Below, piece after piece: positions 1-10,364 of a stretch of DNA of 64,000 nt (its first letter is position 1; the number at the start of each line of letters is the position of its first letter). The notes beneath the pieces are model-generated. The model was not told where the DNA came from, searched no databases, and was given only the letters and a program-made list of their open reading frames with translations. Origin of the DNA: Dokdonella sp. (GTDB taxonomy: Bacteria; Pseudomonadota; Gammaproteobacteria; Xanthomonadales; Rhodanobacteraceae); contig JADJQH010000003.1 in NCBI GenBank assembly GCA_016712865.1, forward strand, positions 1 to 64,000. The letters are read 5' to 3'. The position numbers were made by a program, and so were the translations under genes.

Positions 1-1
1 G

Positions 2-412
2 TTTGCGCGCATGGTGTTCAACATTCTGGTGTCGAACGATGATGATCACCTGCGCAACCACGCATTCCTGTTTGACGTCGATGGTGCAGGTTGGCGCTTG
101 AGCCCGCTGTACGACGTGGTGCCCAAGCCGCAGGTGGGGCAGGAACGCGTGCTGCACCTGTCGGTGGGGCCGCAGGGCCGGTTGGCACGCCTGGACAACG
201 CGCTGGCGGGCGCAGGCCGGTTCGGTTTGCCGCCACCGGATGCGGCACGGATCATTGATCGCGTCGTGCGTGCCGTGCGCGGTTGGCGCGACACCTTCGA
301 AGGCTTGGGCGTGCCGGTGCGCGACTGCGACCGGGTAGCCAGCGCATTCCGCCGCGCAGCCGATATCGGCATGCGGGACGTGGATCGGCGACTCCAGGGA
401 TGCGCCGATTGA
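2..412 (+). CDS. hipA: HipA-family toxin kinase, C-terminal fragment (5' end outside window)
   Basis: The reading frame is open from the window edge, so only the last ~136 residues are present. The fragment begins with RMVFNILVSNDDDHLRNHAF, matching the HipA C-terminal kinase signature (N-x(3)-N-x-DDH-x-KN, here SNDDDHLRN), followed by WRLSPLYDVVP, the conserved stretch behind the metal-binding Asp region. HipA proteins are Ser/Thr kinases of type II toxin-antitoxin systems; the E. coli member phosphorylates glutamyl-tRNA synthetase. The antitoxin HipB and the kinase N-lobe would lie upstream, outside this window, so completeness and activity cannot be judged. The downstream gene is convergent and unrelated. 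Confidence 0.85.
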   Translation, partial: FARMVFNILVSNDDDHLRNHAFLFDVDGAGWRLSPLYDVVPKPQVGQERVLHLSVGPQGRLARLDNALAGAGRFGLPPPDAARIIDRVVRAVRGWRDTFEGLGVPVRDCDRVASAFRRAADIGMRDVDRRLQGCAD

Positions 413-502
413 CTTCCGTATTCGTCGTTCCCGTGAAGGTGGACTGCGCAGGTCATGGCATCGCTTCGCGATTCCGGGATGACGAGCAGAATCAAGGTTT
501 TC

Positions 503-1066
503 TCAGGTCAGAAATTCCAAATCGTAAGTCAGGTTTGAACCGGAGCAGGATGGGCAGAGTACGGGTTGGTCGCTGGCCAATTCGCCGCCACATTCGCAAC
601 GCGTGGTTGCGTCATTCTTGATGGTGACGATGCGGTGACAGGTTTGGCATTGCATGCCTCTGGCGTGCCACGGATCTTCGAGCGAACCATGCACGAATCC
701 AACGACGTTCTGTTTCGTGCCGCAGTCCTTGCATAGCAAGGTCCCGCTGCCGGCCATGTTGCTGAAGCCGAGGCGGCGTTCGGCCCGGTACTTCGCCTGC
801 GCCTGTCGCTCAACCCGGTGTTGATACCAGACGATGGGCCAGGCCAGCACCACGAAGCCACCGACCAATACGGCAAACGTGATCCAGCGCCAGGCAGCCG
901 GCGGCTCTCGATCGGGATTGAAAGCGCGATCCATGATCGTGCCTTCCCTGAAGTTGCGCAAATCGATCCTGATCTTTTCAGCCTGGAAGCCGAGTGTTGC
1001 AGCCCACAATCCGATCAGCGCATACACTCCCGCCAGTGCCACCCATATCGACATCCCGACGCTCAT
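503..1066 (-). CDS. Membrane-anchored double zinc-ribbon protein of unknown function
   Basis: 187 residues. The start at 1066 (MSVGMSIW) is chosen because an AAGGGGGA ribosome-binding site lies just upstream; an in-frame ATG 20 codons earlier lacks one. One hydrophobic segment is near the N-terminus (about residues 4-25) and a second around residues 55-75 (ITFAVLVGGFVVLAWPIVW). The C-terminal half carries four cysteine pairs (CKDC, CQTC, CECG, CPSC), which look like two zinc ribbons, probably on the cytoplasmic side. The family is not recognised beyond that. It is convergent with the HipA fragment and no functional partner is evident. Confidence 0.7.
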   Translation of the reverse strand: MSVGMSIWVALAGVYALIGLWAATLGFQAEKIRIDLRNFREGTIMDRAFNPDREPPAAWRWITFAVLVGGFVVLAWPIVWYQHRVERQAQAKYRAERRLGFSNMAGSGTLLCKDCGTKQNVVGFVHGSLEDPWHARGMQCQTCHRIVTIKNDATTRCECGGELASDQPVLCPSCSGSNLTYDLEFLT

Positions 1067-1332
1067 GGAATCCCCCTTATCCGGCCGATGCACAGGGATG
1101 CGAATGCTTGGATGCCCGTGTCTCACGAGCTGAGATCATCGTCGCGGCGGATTGGCTGTTTGGCCGATCATCTCGCACGATGGATCAACAAGCGATCCGG
1201 CGCCATCGGTCACGGGCACGGCACCACTTGGAATACGGCCCCAGGTTGCAGAAGGCACCGTGGTTCAGCCCGCGTTGGGACGACAGGAAAAGAAGCGAAA
1301 CCTCGCGCGAATGGTTGACCCGGTCTGGCGAG

Positions 1333-2729
1333 TCACACCCAACCCGTCAGATAGAACAGCGCGATCACGAAGAACACCGCCAGGGTCTTGATGAGGGTGA
1401 TGGCGAAGATGTCCTTGTAGGCCTGGCGGTGGGTCAGGCCGGTGACGGCGAGCAGGGTGATGACGGCGCCGTTGTGCGGCAGCGTATCCATGCCGCCAGA
1501 GGCCATCGCGGCAATGCGGTGCAGGACCTCCATCGGGATGCCTGCGGCGTGGGCGTTGGCGATGAAGGTTTCCGACATGGCTGCCAGCGCAATGCTCATG
1601 CCGCCGGAGGCCGAGCCGGTGATGCCGGCCAGTGCGGTAACGGTGACCGCTTCATTGACCAACGGATCGGGAATCGCCAAGAGCGCGCTGGCCACGACGA
1701 GGAATCCCGGCAGGGCAGCGATCACCGCGCCAAAACCATACTCGGATGCCGTATTCATCGAAGCCAGCAAGGCGCCGCCGATGGCGGTCTTGGTGCCTTC
1801 GGCGAAACTCGCAAGCACGGGCTTCCAGGCAAACAGCAGCACGCTGAAGATGCCAAGCAGCAAGGCACCTTCCACTGCCCAGATCGCGGCCACCCTGGAA
1901 ATTTCCTGCACGACTTCGGGGCGCTGCCGATCACCGCCGGATCAAAACGGTGTTCGGTTCCATAGACCTGCGGAATCCACACCGTCAGCAGTTTGTTGGC
2001 GACGCCAACCAGGAGCAGCGGCAACAGCGCGAGCAGCGGATGGGCCAATCGCTCACCGACAAACGGCGCAGGCTCGTTGACCAGATTGTCGCCATAGCCT
2101 TCGCCCGCGGTGCATGCCCGGCGACGACGCCATTCCAGATAGCTCATGCCGAGGATCAGGATGAACACGCCGCCCAGGGTGCCGAGCACGGGAGCGGCCC
2201 AGGCATTGGTGCCGAAGAACGAGGCCGGAATGATGTTCTGGATCTGCGGTGTGCCCGGCAACGCATCCATGGTGAAGGTGAATGCGCCCAGCGCAATGGT
2301 GCCGGGGATCAGGCGCTTGGGAATGTCGCTCTGGCGGAACAGTTCGGCGGCAAACGGGTACACCGCAAACACCACCACGAACAGTGACACTCCGCCATAG
2401 GTGAGCAGGGCGCACACCACGACGATGGACAGCATGGCCCGCTGCGGGCCGAACAGGCGGATGACCGCGGCGACGATGGACTTGGAGAATCCCGAGATCT
2501 CGATCAGCTTGCCGAAGATGGCGCCCAGCAGGAACACCGGGAAATACAGCTTGAGGAAGCCGACCATCTTGTCCATGAACAGGCCGGTGAACATGGGCGC
2601 GACCAGGCTGGGGTCGGTGAGCAGCACGGCACCGAGCGCCGCCACCGGCGCAAACAGGATCACGCTGTAGCCGCGGTAGGCCACCAGCATGAGAAAGCAC
2701 AGCGCGGCAAGGACAATCAGGAACGACAT
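1333..2729 (-). CDS. GntP-family (gluconate/organic acid:H+ symporter) permease, frameshifted
   Basis: Inner-membrane permease of the GntP/citrate-symporter superfamily. The first part (2729 down to about 1920, starting MSFLIVLAALCF) has repeated hydrophobic helices and the family-like stretch TMDALPGTPQIQNIIP. The second part continues in another frame from about 1915 to 1333 (PEVVQEISRVAAIW ... MASGGMDTLPHNGAVITLL). Adding one C to the CCCC run near 1916-1922 restores a single 465-residue protein of normal length. The start is supported by GGAG upstream. The gene is divergent from a TonB receptor across a 136-bp gap with a palindrome at 2788-2802, which suggests shared regulation and uptake of a common substrate, probably a sugar acid or other organic acid. 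The frameshift may be a sequencing error or a real inactivation. Confidence 0.8.
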
Positions 2730-2787
2730 GCCGGCTCCATCGGCAAAAGTTGCACGCAGTGTCCGCAATCGCGGGGTGCCCGGCCCA

Positions 2788-2802
2788 CTGTACAAGGTAC
2801 AG
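2788..2802. promoter_or_regulatory. Perfect inverted repeat, candidate operator between permease and TonB receptor
   Basis: CTGTAC-AAG-GTACAG is a perfect 6-bp inverted repeat with a 3-bp spacer, roughly midway between the start codons of the divergent permease (2729) and TonB-dependent receptor (2865). Position and symmetry fit a dimeric regulator site controlling both genes, but no regulator is encoded nearby and no second copy was noticed. The assignment is an inference. Confidence 0.35.
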
Positions 2803-2864
2803 GTTACAGCCCGTCGCGCGAGCACGAAGATGCGCACCCAGAGGCATAAGCCCGTGGAGACCCG

Positions 2865-5148
2865 ATGAATACCGTACGCAAGAACCGCTTGACCACCGCC
2901 CTGCTCGCCGCCTTGTTGCTGCCGGCGGCCGCCGTTGCGCAGCAGACCGATGCCGCCAGCGAAAAATCCGAAAAACAGGTCGCGGCCGATGAAGCCAGCA
3001 AGACCGAAGTCCAGCAACTGACTGGCATCACCGTCACCGCGCGCAAGCGCGAGGAATCCCCTGCAAACGGTGCCGGTGGCGGTCACCGCCTACTCGGCGG
3101 CATCACTCCACAACCTCGACGTGCAGGACCTTGGCGATCTCGATGCCTTCGTGCCCAACCTCACCGTGTACGCCGCGCGCGGCTCCAACAGCACGGTCAC
3201 TGCCTACATCCGTGGCGTCGGCCAGGCCGATCCGCTGTGGGGCGTGGATCCGGGTGTCGGCATTTATCTGGATGATGTGTCCATTGCGCGTCCGCAAGGT
3301 GCACTGCTCGATGTGTTCGACGTGGAGCGCATCGAAGTTTTGCGCGGCCCGCAAGGCACGCTGTACGGCAAGAACACCATCGGCGGCGCCATCAAGTATG
3401 TGTCGGCGCCGCTGGACGAGGATTTCTACGGCCAGGCCTCGGTGACCGCCGGCAGCTACAGCCAGGCCGACGTGAAGGCCAGCGTGAATGCGCCGCTCGG
3501 CGATTCCGGCTGGGTCATGCGCGTAGCCGCCGCTTCGCTCAACCACGACGGCTTTGGCGAGATCATCGATACCAACCAGCCGGTGTCGGACAAGGAAATC
3601 CTCGCTGCACGCGCCACCCTGGGCTATGTCGGCAACCCGGATTTCTGGGCGCGCATCAGCGTCGACTGGATGGACGACCAATCCGGCGTGCGCGGCGCGA
3701 AGATGCTCGCACCCAACACCAATGCGCTGATCAACGTCGCCAACGTGCCGCCACTGGATGACCGCTACGACATGCGCAACGGCATGCCCAACATCAACGA
3801 CACCTCGATGGATGGTGCATCGCTGAGCATGGGCTGGAACCTGAATGACGCCTGGACCCTGAAGTCGATCACCGCCTTCCGCGAGTCGGATACCGAAACC
3901 AACATCGACTTCGACACCCTGCCGCAGAAGATCGCCGACGTGAAGGCGTTCTACAGCGACGAGCAGACCTCGCAGGAATTCCAGCTCAACTACGATGCCG
4001 GCGGACGCTTCCGCGGTGTCGGCGGCTTGTACTGGTTCACCGGCGAAGCCGGCGGCCAGGTGCTCAACAACTTCTTCAACCTGTCCTTTGGCGATACCCA
4101 GGGCACGGTCGACACCGACAGCATCGCGGTCTATGGCGAAGGCACCTTCGACATCAACGACAAGTGGTCGGTGACCGGCGGCATCCGCTACACCGATGAG
4201 GAAAAGAGCGCCGACGTGCTCAACCGCTGCTACACCGACGCCACCTACACCACGCTGGCGCTGGCCTGTACCGCGGCCAACCTGACTCCGATCGCGGCCG
4301 ACTTCGAGGACTCCGAGCGCTTCAAGAACTTTTCGCCCAAGCTCTCGCTCGACTACCGCATGGACGAGAACACCTTGCTCTATGCGCTGGTCTCGCAGGG
4401 CTTCAAGTCCGGCGGATTCAACATCCGCGCCCAGGCCACGCAGTTCCCGCGCTCGCGCCTGCCATTCGATGACGAGAAGGTGACCAGTTACGAAATCGGT
4501 GCCAAGAATGCGTTTCTCGACGACAAGCTGTTCCTGAACCTTGCCTACTTCTACAACGACTACAAGGACATCCAGCTGTCGGTGTTCACCTCGTTCGATT
4601 CCAACGGCGATGGCGTGAACGATGCCTTCTTCGGCGACTTCACCAACGCCGGCGCCGGTACCGTGCAGGGCATCGAACTGGAATACGCCTGGCAGATGTC
4701 GGAGTTCTTCAGCCTGCAAGGCAACATGGCGTGGCTGGATGCCGAATACGACGAGTTCCTCACCGAATCCGCGAACGGCACCGTCAACAACATCGCCGAC
4801 CAGCAGAAATTCACCAATGCGCCGGAATACTCGGGCTCGATCAGCGCGGTGTATGCACGCCCGCTGGCCAGCGGCGGCAGGATCACCGGGCGCGCCACCT
4901 GGACGCACCAGAGCGAGGTCTATCCGACCACCGATCTTTCCGAAGCCATCAAGCAGGACGGTTACAGCCTGCTCTCGGCCGGCGTGATCTGGCAGACCGC
5001 AGGCCCATGGAGCTTCGCGCTGGAAGGCAAGAACCTCACCGACAAGGAATATCGCACCAGCGGCTACAACATCGCGGCTCTCGGTGTGCTGACCGGCTTC
5101 TACGGCGCCCCGCGTACCTTCAGCCTGAGCGCACGCTACGATTTCTGA
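2865..5148 (+). CDS. TonB-dependent outer-membrane receptor, frameshifted near residue 65
   Basis: Outer-membrane active transporter energised by TonB-ExbBD. The N-terminus has a signal peptide (LTTALLAALLLPAAAVAQQ), then a TonB-box-like ITVTARKREES. The plug domain shows VLRGPQGTLYGKNTIGG, and the beta-barrel ends at the terminal Phe of SARYDF. The frame is broken at 3057-3061: TCC-CCTG reads into another frame, and removing one C gives EES-LQT-VPVAVTAYS, a typical plug start. Repaired length is 760 residues, normal for the family. GGAG precedes the ATG. A terminator follows the gene. The divergent GntP-type permease suggests the substrate is a carbohydrate acid or similar, although ligands cannot be read from the sequence. 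Confidence 0.88.
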
Positions 5149-5199
5149 TGGCGGCGATGGCCTGGCAAACGAATCTCCAATGTGTGCCACACTTGATTA

Positions 5200-5227
5200 C
5201 GGGCCGCGCAAGCGGCCCGCTTTTTAT
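5200..5227 (+). terminator. Rho-independent terminator of the TonB receptor gene
   Basis: An 8-bp perfect stem (CGGGCCGC / GCGGCCCG) with a GCAA tetraloop is followed by CTTTTT. It lies about 50 bases after the TonB receptor stop codon. Confidence 0.8.
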
Positions 5228-5790
5228 GGGATGGCCGGTATGCCTGCAATGCAGGAGCAATTGCAGGCGATGGCTATGGATGACATTCACCACCCTCACC
5301 CCAACCCTCTCCTTTATGCCCTCTAGGTACGCCAGCGGGAGAGGGGGACGAAGTAGGAGCAATTGCAGGCAATGGCCATGGATAGCATGTACAGATTCCG
5401 CCTCTCCCGCCAGCGGGAGAGGCCGACAGCGGCGGGTGAGGTGGCACCTCGTCATGCGGACCACCTTCACCCCCCCCTCTCATTTATGCCCTCTAGGTAC
5501 GCCATGAGGGGGACGAAGTAGGAGCAATTGCAGGCGATGGCCGTGCAATGGGCTGACTGCCTGCAATGCAGGAGCAATTGCAGGCGATGGCCATGGATGG
5601 CCGGTATGCCTGCAATGCAGGAGCAATTGCAGGCGATGGCCATGGATAGCATGTACAGATTCCGCCTCTCCCGCCAGCGGGAGAGGCCGACGCGCAGCGG
5701 CGGGTGAGGGTGGCGCTTCGTCATGCGGACCACCTTCACCCCCACCCTCTCCCTTTATGCCCTCTGGGTACGCCAGCGGGGGGGGAGACA
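5228..5790. repeat. Cluster of short interspersed repeats, non-coding
   Basis: About 560 bases with no credible gene. Five copies of a unit reading AGGAGCAATTGCAGG followed by (CG/CA)ATGGC begin near 5253, 5356, 5521, 5571 and 5620; three are preceded by TGCCTGCAATGC, giving small palindromes. A composite of about 140 bp is present twice, at roughly 5374-5510 and 5640-5780. It runs from CCATGGATAGCATGTACAG through the hairpin CTCTCCCGCCAGCGGGAGAG to TTTATGCCCTCT and GTACGCCA. Spacing is irregular, so this is not a CRISPR array. Confidence 0.75.
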
Positions 5791-5841
5791 ATGCCGGAGC
5801 ATTTGCCGATGATTGACATCGTTCGCAACAAGAAGCAGAAA

Positions 5842-6851
5842 ATGAACAGGTTGCTGGCTGCGTGCATCGCCATGCTGCTTGGCGCATGTGGCGCTGATTC
5901 GAATCCCCCACTACCGAAACTCACGCTTGATCCTGAGCGCGTTGCCGTCGTCGGCATTTCCTCCGGTGCAATCATGGCCCAGCAGATGCATCTGGCGTTT
6001 TCGGATCATCTGCGCGGCGCGGCGCTGCTGTCCGGCCCGCCCTACCAGTGCGCCGAAGGCTCGCTGGAACGTGCGTTGGGCTATTGCCTCAAGGCGGCCG
6101 GTGCAGCACCGGACAAGGAAAAGCTCGCTGCGGAAATCACCGCGCGGGCACAGCGCGGTGATCTTGCCCCGCTGCACGGCTTGCGCGGCGACCATGTGCT
6201 GGTCACCCACGGCAAGAACGACACACTGGTGCCGGAATCCATGTCGCGCGCCTCGCTTGCGCTGTACCAGGCCCTGCCCGAGGCATCCTCGATGACCCTG
6301 CGCTTCGACGGCGACGGTGCATTCGCGCACCTGTGGCCAACCACAAGTGCTGGCGGAGATTGCCAGACCACGGCCACGCCCTACATCGGCAAATGCAATC
6401 GGGATTACGCGGGCGAAGTGATGCAGGCGATGTTCGGTGATGCGCCTGCGGCGCACCGGCGCAGGCCGGTGGCCGCTTGAGCGCGTTTGACCAGGATGCC
6501 TACCGGCCGGACGGCGCGGATGCGTTTCTCGACAGCGCCGGCCTGCTCTACCAACCCGCCCGGTGTGCGCAAGGCGAGCCGTGTGGCTTGGTGATTGCCT
6601 TCCACGGCTGCGAACAGAACAGCGCAGCCATTGGCGAAACCTTCGCCCGCGACAATGGTTTGAACCGGTGGGCAGACGTGTATGACACCGTGGTCCTGTA
6701 TCCTCAAACGCGTTCAAGTTATCTGCCGCTGAATCCAAAAGCATGCTGGGACTGGTGGGGCTATTCCGGGGCCAACTACGACACGCGCAGCGGCGTACAA
6801 CTGCGTGCCGTTGCCAACATGGCTGCTGCCTTGGGCGCGCCGTTGCAATAG
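5842..6851 (+). CDS. PHB-depolymerase-like esterase lipoprotein, frameshifted
   Basis: Related to extracellular poly(3-hydroxybutyrate) depolymerases (serine esterases). The first part starts MNRLLAACIAMLLGACGADS, a lipoprotein signal with lipobox LGAC. The nucleophile motif GISSGAIMAQQMH (GxSxG) follows, then LLSGPPYQCA and HGKNDTLVP. The second part, in another frame from about 6453, gives LYQPARC, VIAFHGCEQNSAAIG, NRWAD, VVLYPQT and NPKACWDWWGY, typical of the C-terminal half of this family. Restoring one missing base near 6451-6456, inside a GC-rich inverted repeat, yields one 336-residue protein of normal length. An alternative start at 5791 follows GGGGAGA. The family can act on PHB or other polyesters, so the substrate is inferred. 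Confidence 0.8.
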
Positions 6852-7031
6852 CAAAGACGGGAAGCGGGAATGGCGGAACGTTCGGAATCGGGAATCGGCC
6901 GGCATCAGGCGACCACGACGCCCGCGCTCGACACTCGTCAGGCATGCACCTCCACCGGTGTTGGTGACGCGATGCTTTTCCCCTCTCCCTCGACGGGAGA
7001 GGGCAGGGAGGGTGAAGAAGCCCGCTGCGCC

Positions 7032-10000
7032 ATGTTGAACGCCACTGTCATCGTGATCGCCGCCCTGCTCTGGCTTGGGCTGCTGTTCGGTGCCGCCTTG
7101 TGGGGCGAGCGCCGACCGCAATTCATGGCGCGGCGCTGGGGTGTCGTCTATGCGCTGTCGCTCGCCGTTTACTGCACCTCATGGACCTTCTACGGAACGG
7201 TCACCCAGGCCGCGCGCTCGGGCTGGCCCCTGCCGCCCACCTTCGTCGGCACCATCGTGCTGTATGTGTTCGGCATCGGCGTGCTGCTGCGCCTGGTGCG
7301 CGTGGCGCGCGAACACAACAGCAGCTCACTGGCCGACCTGATTGCCACGCGCTTGGGCAAAAGCTCCGGACTTGCCGCAGCGGTGACTGCCGTGGCCCTG
7401 CTGGGCATGATTCCGTACCTGGCCCTGCAACTGAAGGCCGTTGCGATGAGCTATGGCCTGCTCGCGCACGGCGGCCAGTCCAGCGCGGCACCGTGGGAAG
7501 ACAGCGCGCTCTACGTGGCGCTGGCGATGGCCGTGTTTGCCATGCTGTTCGGCACGCGCAGCACCACCGCCGCCGAGCACAATCGCGGTCTGGTGCTGGC
7601 GATGGCGGTGGAATCGCTGCTCAAGCTCACCGCCATGCTCGCCCTCGGCGCCTTTGTCTGGTTCGGAATCGATGCCGCTGATCAAGCGCTGCCGATCCGC
7701 GACGATGGAGCCGATGGATTCCCGGCATTGATCATGCTCGGCGTGCTGGCCATGTTCACCCTGCCGCACCAGTTCCATGTCGGCGTGGTGGAATGCCAGG
7801 ACGAAAAGCATCTGCGCACGGCACGCTGGCTGTTTCCGCTGTACATGGTGGTCATCGCCCTGCCGCTGCTGCCGCTGGCACGCGCCGGGCACGCGCAGCT
7901 CGCTTCGCTGGGCGTACCTTCGGATCTGTACGTGCTGGCTCTGCCGCTGGCCAATGATGCACACGGCCTGGCCTTGCTTGCCTTCCTTGGCGGCTTGAGC
8001 GCGGCAACCGGCATGGTGATCCTCGCCACGCTTTCGCTCAGCTTGATGATCGGCAACCACTGGCTTGCGCCCTTGCGCGCGCGCGGCGCCTGGGCGCAAC
8101 CGGGTGGCCCGAACCGGCGCAACGAAGTGCTCCTGCAACGACGCCTCGGCATCCTTGCCGTGGTGCTCCTGGCCTGGGGCTACAGCCGCGCGATTGCCGG
8201 CAGCAATGCACTGGCCGACATCGGCGCGGTGTCGTTCTCGGCGCTGGCAACCCTGGCCCCGGCGCTGGGTTATGCCCTGTGGCGACCGCACGCCGCCGCG
8301 CGCGCGGTACTCGCGGGCTTGATCTGCGCGGTCGCCGTCTGGTTGTGGATCCTGTTGCTGCCGACGCTCGCGCCCCTTTTCGCCGCTGATACGCGCTGGC
8401 TGCAGGAAGGTCCGTTCGGCATCGCCTGGCTTGCACCCGATTCCTTCCTTGGCCTGCGCGACTGGAGCCGCTTGCTGCGCGCCGTGGTCCTCAGCCTTGC
8501 GGCCGGCACGCTGCTGACCTGGCTGCTCGCGCTGCGTTGGCAAAGCACGCCGGCATCGGCTCGACGCGGCGCCATCGAAGTGGCCGCGCTGCGCGAACTT
8601 GCGACACGCTTCCTGCCCGATGCGCGGGTCGACCAGTTGTTCGTCAAGGGCATCAGCGCCAGCGCGCTGGAGAGCGAGGTGGAGTCCGAACTGGCCGCGG
8701 TGTTTGGTGCCGCATCGGCGCGCCTGTTGCTCGACACCGTGCGCAAGGAGCCGGGCTCCGGCCTGCAGACCGTAGCCACCCTGGTCGATGAAGCATCCCA
8801 GGCGCTGCGCTTCAACCAGCGTGTGCTGGAAGCCGCCCTTGAGAACATGAGCCAAGGCATCAGCGTGGTTGATCGCAACCTGCAACTGGTGGCCTGGAAC
8901 AGGCGCTATGCCGAGCTGTTCGGGTTTCCGCCCCATCTGCTGCGGGTCGGCCAGCCGGTGCAGGAACTTGCACACTGGGCGATCGCACGTGGCTATGCCG
9001 GCCATGCCACCGGCAACATCGACGCCGCCGTGGCCAAGCGCCTGGTGCACATGAAATCCGGCAGCGCGCATCTGAGCGAGCGCCGTTTTCCGGATGGCAG
9101 CGTGGTCGAGATTCGCGGCAACCCCATGCCCGGCGGGGGCTTCGTCGCCACCTTCACCGACGTCACCGCTTTCCGTCGCGCCGAGCAGGAACTGATCCTC
9201 GCCAACGAAACCCTGGAGCAGCGTGTCGATGAGCGCACCGCGGAGCTGGCCAATGCCAGTGCCGCGGCAGATCGCGCCAATCGGGCCAAGACACGCTTCC
9301 TCGCCGCGGTCAGCCACGATCTCGCCCAGCCGCTCAACGCGGCGCGCCTTTTTACCTACGCCCTGGGCCAGAAGATCGAGGCCAACCCGCAGCGCGAAGC
9401 GGTTACGCAGATCGAAGGCGCGCTCGGTTCCGCCGAAACCCTGCTCGGCAGCCTGCAGGAAATCTCCCGACTCGATGCCGGCGGCATGCGTCCGCAGCGA
9501 TGCGTGTTCCGCATCGACGATGTGTTGCAGAACCTGGCGGCCGAGTTCCGCGTGCTGGCGCGTGACAAGAACCTCGAATTGCATTGCGTTGGCAGCCGCG
9601 CCTGGGTGCACAGCGATCCGAACCTGCTGCGCCGCATCCTGCAGAATTTCCTTTCCAACGCCGTGCGCTACACCGGCAAGGGTCGCGTCCTCCTGGGTTG
9701 TCGACGCCATGCCGGCCAATTGCGCATCCAGGTGCTGGATACCGGCATCGGAATTGACGAGGCCGATCGTGAACTGATCTTCGAGGAGTTCCGCCGCCTC
9801 GATCGCAGCGGCCAGGGCCTGGGGCTTGGACTCTCGATTGCCGAACGCATGGCGCGATTGCTCGGCCACCGGATCGGATTCCATTCGCGCCCCGGCAAGG
9901 GAACCGCATTCTGGATCGACGTCGAGCGCGCCACGGTTCTGGCCGAGTCCGGCGAGACTCCCGTCCCGCTGGAACCCCAAACCCCGCGCGGTCGCGTGCT

Positions 10001-10364
10001 GGTGGTCGATGATGATGTCGCCGTGCGCGATGCCATGCGCCTGATGCTGGAAACCTGGGGCTGCGAGGTCGAAACCGCTGCCTTCAGCGAATCGGTGCAT
10101 CGCGCGTTCAAACGCATGCAACCGGAGCTGCTGCTGTTCGACTACCACCTCGACGATGGCGTCACCGGCCTGCAGTTGCATGAAGAACTCGGCCTGGAGG
10201 CAGGATTCCGGCCGTGCATCATCATCACGGCCGATCATGATCCGGCGATCCGCGCCACCGTCGAGGCCGCCGGGTGCTTTCTCCTCTACAAGCCGCTCAA
10301 GCCACTGGCACTCAAGGCGATGATGGCGCGGCTGCTCACCCATGCTGATCAAGGGCAACGCTGA
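7032..10364 (+). CDS. crbS: SSF-domain hybrid sensor histidine kinase/response regulator (CrbS/MxtR-like)
   Basis: 1110 residues. The first ~500 form a sodium:solute-symporter-like membrane domain with about 13 hydrophobic segments (starting LNATVIVIAALLWLGLLF). A STAC-like linker, a PAS domain (GISVVDRNLQLVAWNRRY), a coiled coil and a HisKA domain with phospho-acceptor His762 in VSHDLAQPLN come next. The HATPase_c domain (VLDTGIGIDE, GLGLGLSIAERMA) is followed by a C-terminal receiver (VLVVDDDVAVRDAM, acceptor Asp1037 in FDYHLDD). This is the layout of the CrbS/MxtR/ErcS' kinases, which with CrbR/ErdR control acetyl-CoA synthetase and related two-carbon metabolism. A LuxR-type regulator lies convergently downstream. 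The 5' leader contains a CTCTCCC/GGGAGAG hairpin. Confidence 0.85.
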   Translation: MLNATVIVIAALLWLGLLFGAALWGERRPQFMARRWGVVYALSLAVYCTSWTFYGTVTQAARSGWPLPPTFVGTIVLYVFGIGVLLRLVRVAREHNSSSLADLIATRLGKSSGLAAAVTAVALLGMIPYLALQLKAVAMSYGLLAHGGQSSAAPWEDSALYVALAMAVFAMLFGTRSTTAAEHNRGLVLAMAVESLLKLTAMLALGAFVWFGIDAADQALPIRDDGADGFPALIMLGVLAMFTLPHQFHVGVVECQDEKHLRTARWLFPLYMVVIALPLLPLARAGHAQLASLGVPSDLYVLALPLANDAHGLALLAFLGGLSAATGMVILATLSLSLMIGNHWLAPLRARGAWAQPGGPNRRNEVLLQRRLGILAVVLLAWGYSRAIAGSNALADIGAVSFSALATLAPALGYALWRPHAAARAVLAGLICAVAVWLWILLLPTLAPLFAADTRWLQEGPFGIAWLAPDSFLGLRDWSRLLRAVVLSLAAGTLLTWLLALRWQSTPASARRGAIEVAALRELATRFLPDARVDQLFVKGISASALESEVESELAAVFGAASARLLLDTVRKEPGSGLQTVATLVDEASQALRFNQRVLEAALENMSQGISVVDRNLQLVAWNRRYAELFGFPPHLLRVGQPVQELAHWAIARGYAGHATGNIDAAVAKRLVHMKSGSAHLSERRFPDGSVVEIRGNPMPGGGFVATFTDVTAFRRAEQELILANETLEQRVDERTAELANASAAADRANRAKTRFLAAVSHDLAQPLNAARLFTYALGQKIEANPQREAVTQIEGALGSAETLLGSLQEISRLDAGGMRPQRCVFRIDDVLQNLAAEFRVLARDKNLELHCVGSRAWVHSDPNLLRRILQNFLSNAVRYTGKGRVLLGCRRHAGQLRIQVLDTGIGIDEADRELIFEEFRRLDRSGQGLGLGLSIAERMARLLGHRIGFHSRPGKGTAFWIDVERATVLAESGETPVPLEPQTPRGRVLVVDDDVAVRDAMRLMLETWGCEVETAAFSESVHRAFKRMQPELLLFDYHLDDGVTGLQLHEELGLEAGFRPCIIITADHDPAIRATVEAAGCFLLYKPLKPLALKAMMARLLTHADQGQR

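Noticed and set aside
3103-5190. Long open frame (695 codons) antisense to the TonB receptor
   Set aside because: It mirrors a clearly real gene; composition is that of a GC-rich shadow frame, with no family motifs and no plausible start context.
5251-5642. Possible CRISPR array
   Set aside because: Repeat spacing is irregular, spacers themselves are repeated and no cas gene is present.
6440-6480. Two separate esterase genes joined by a TTGA overlap, or a programmed -1 frameshift
   Set aside because: Both halves together make one family-typical protein. No slippery heptamer is evident and the site is a GC-rich inverted repeat prone to error.
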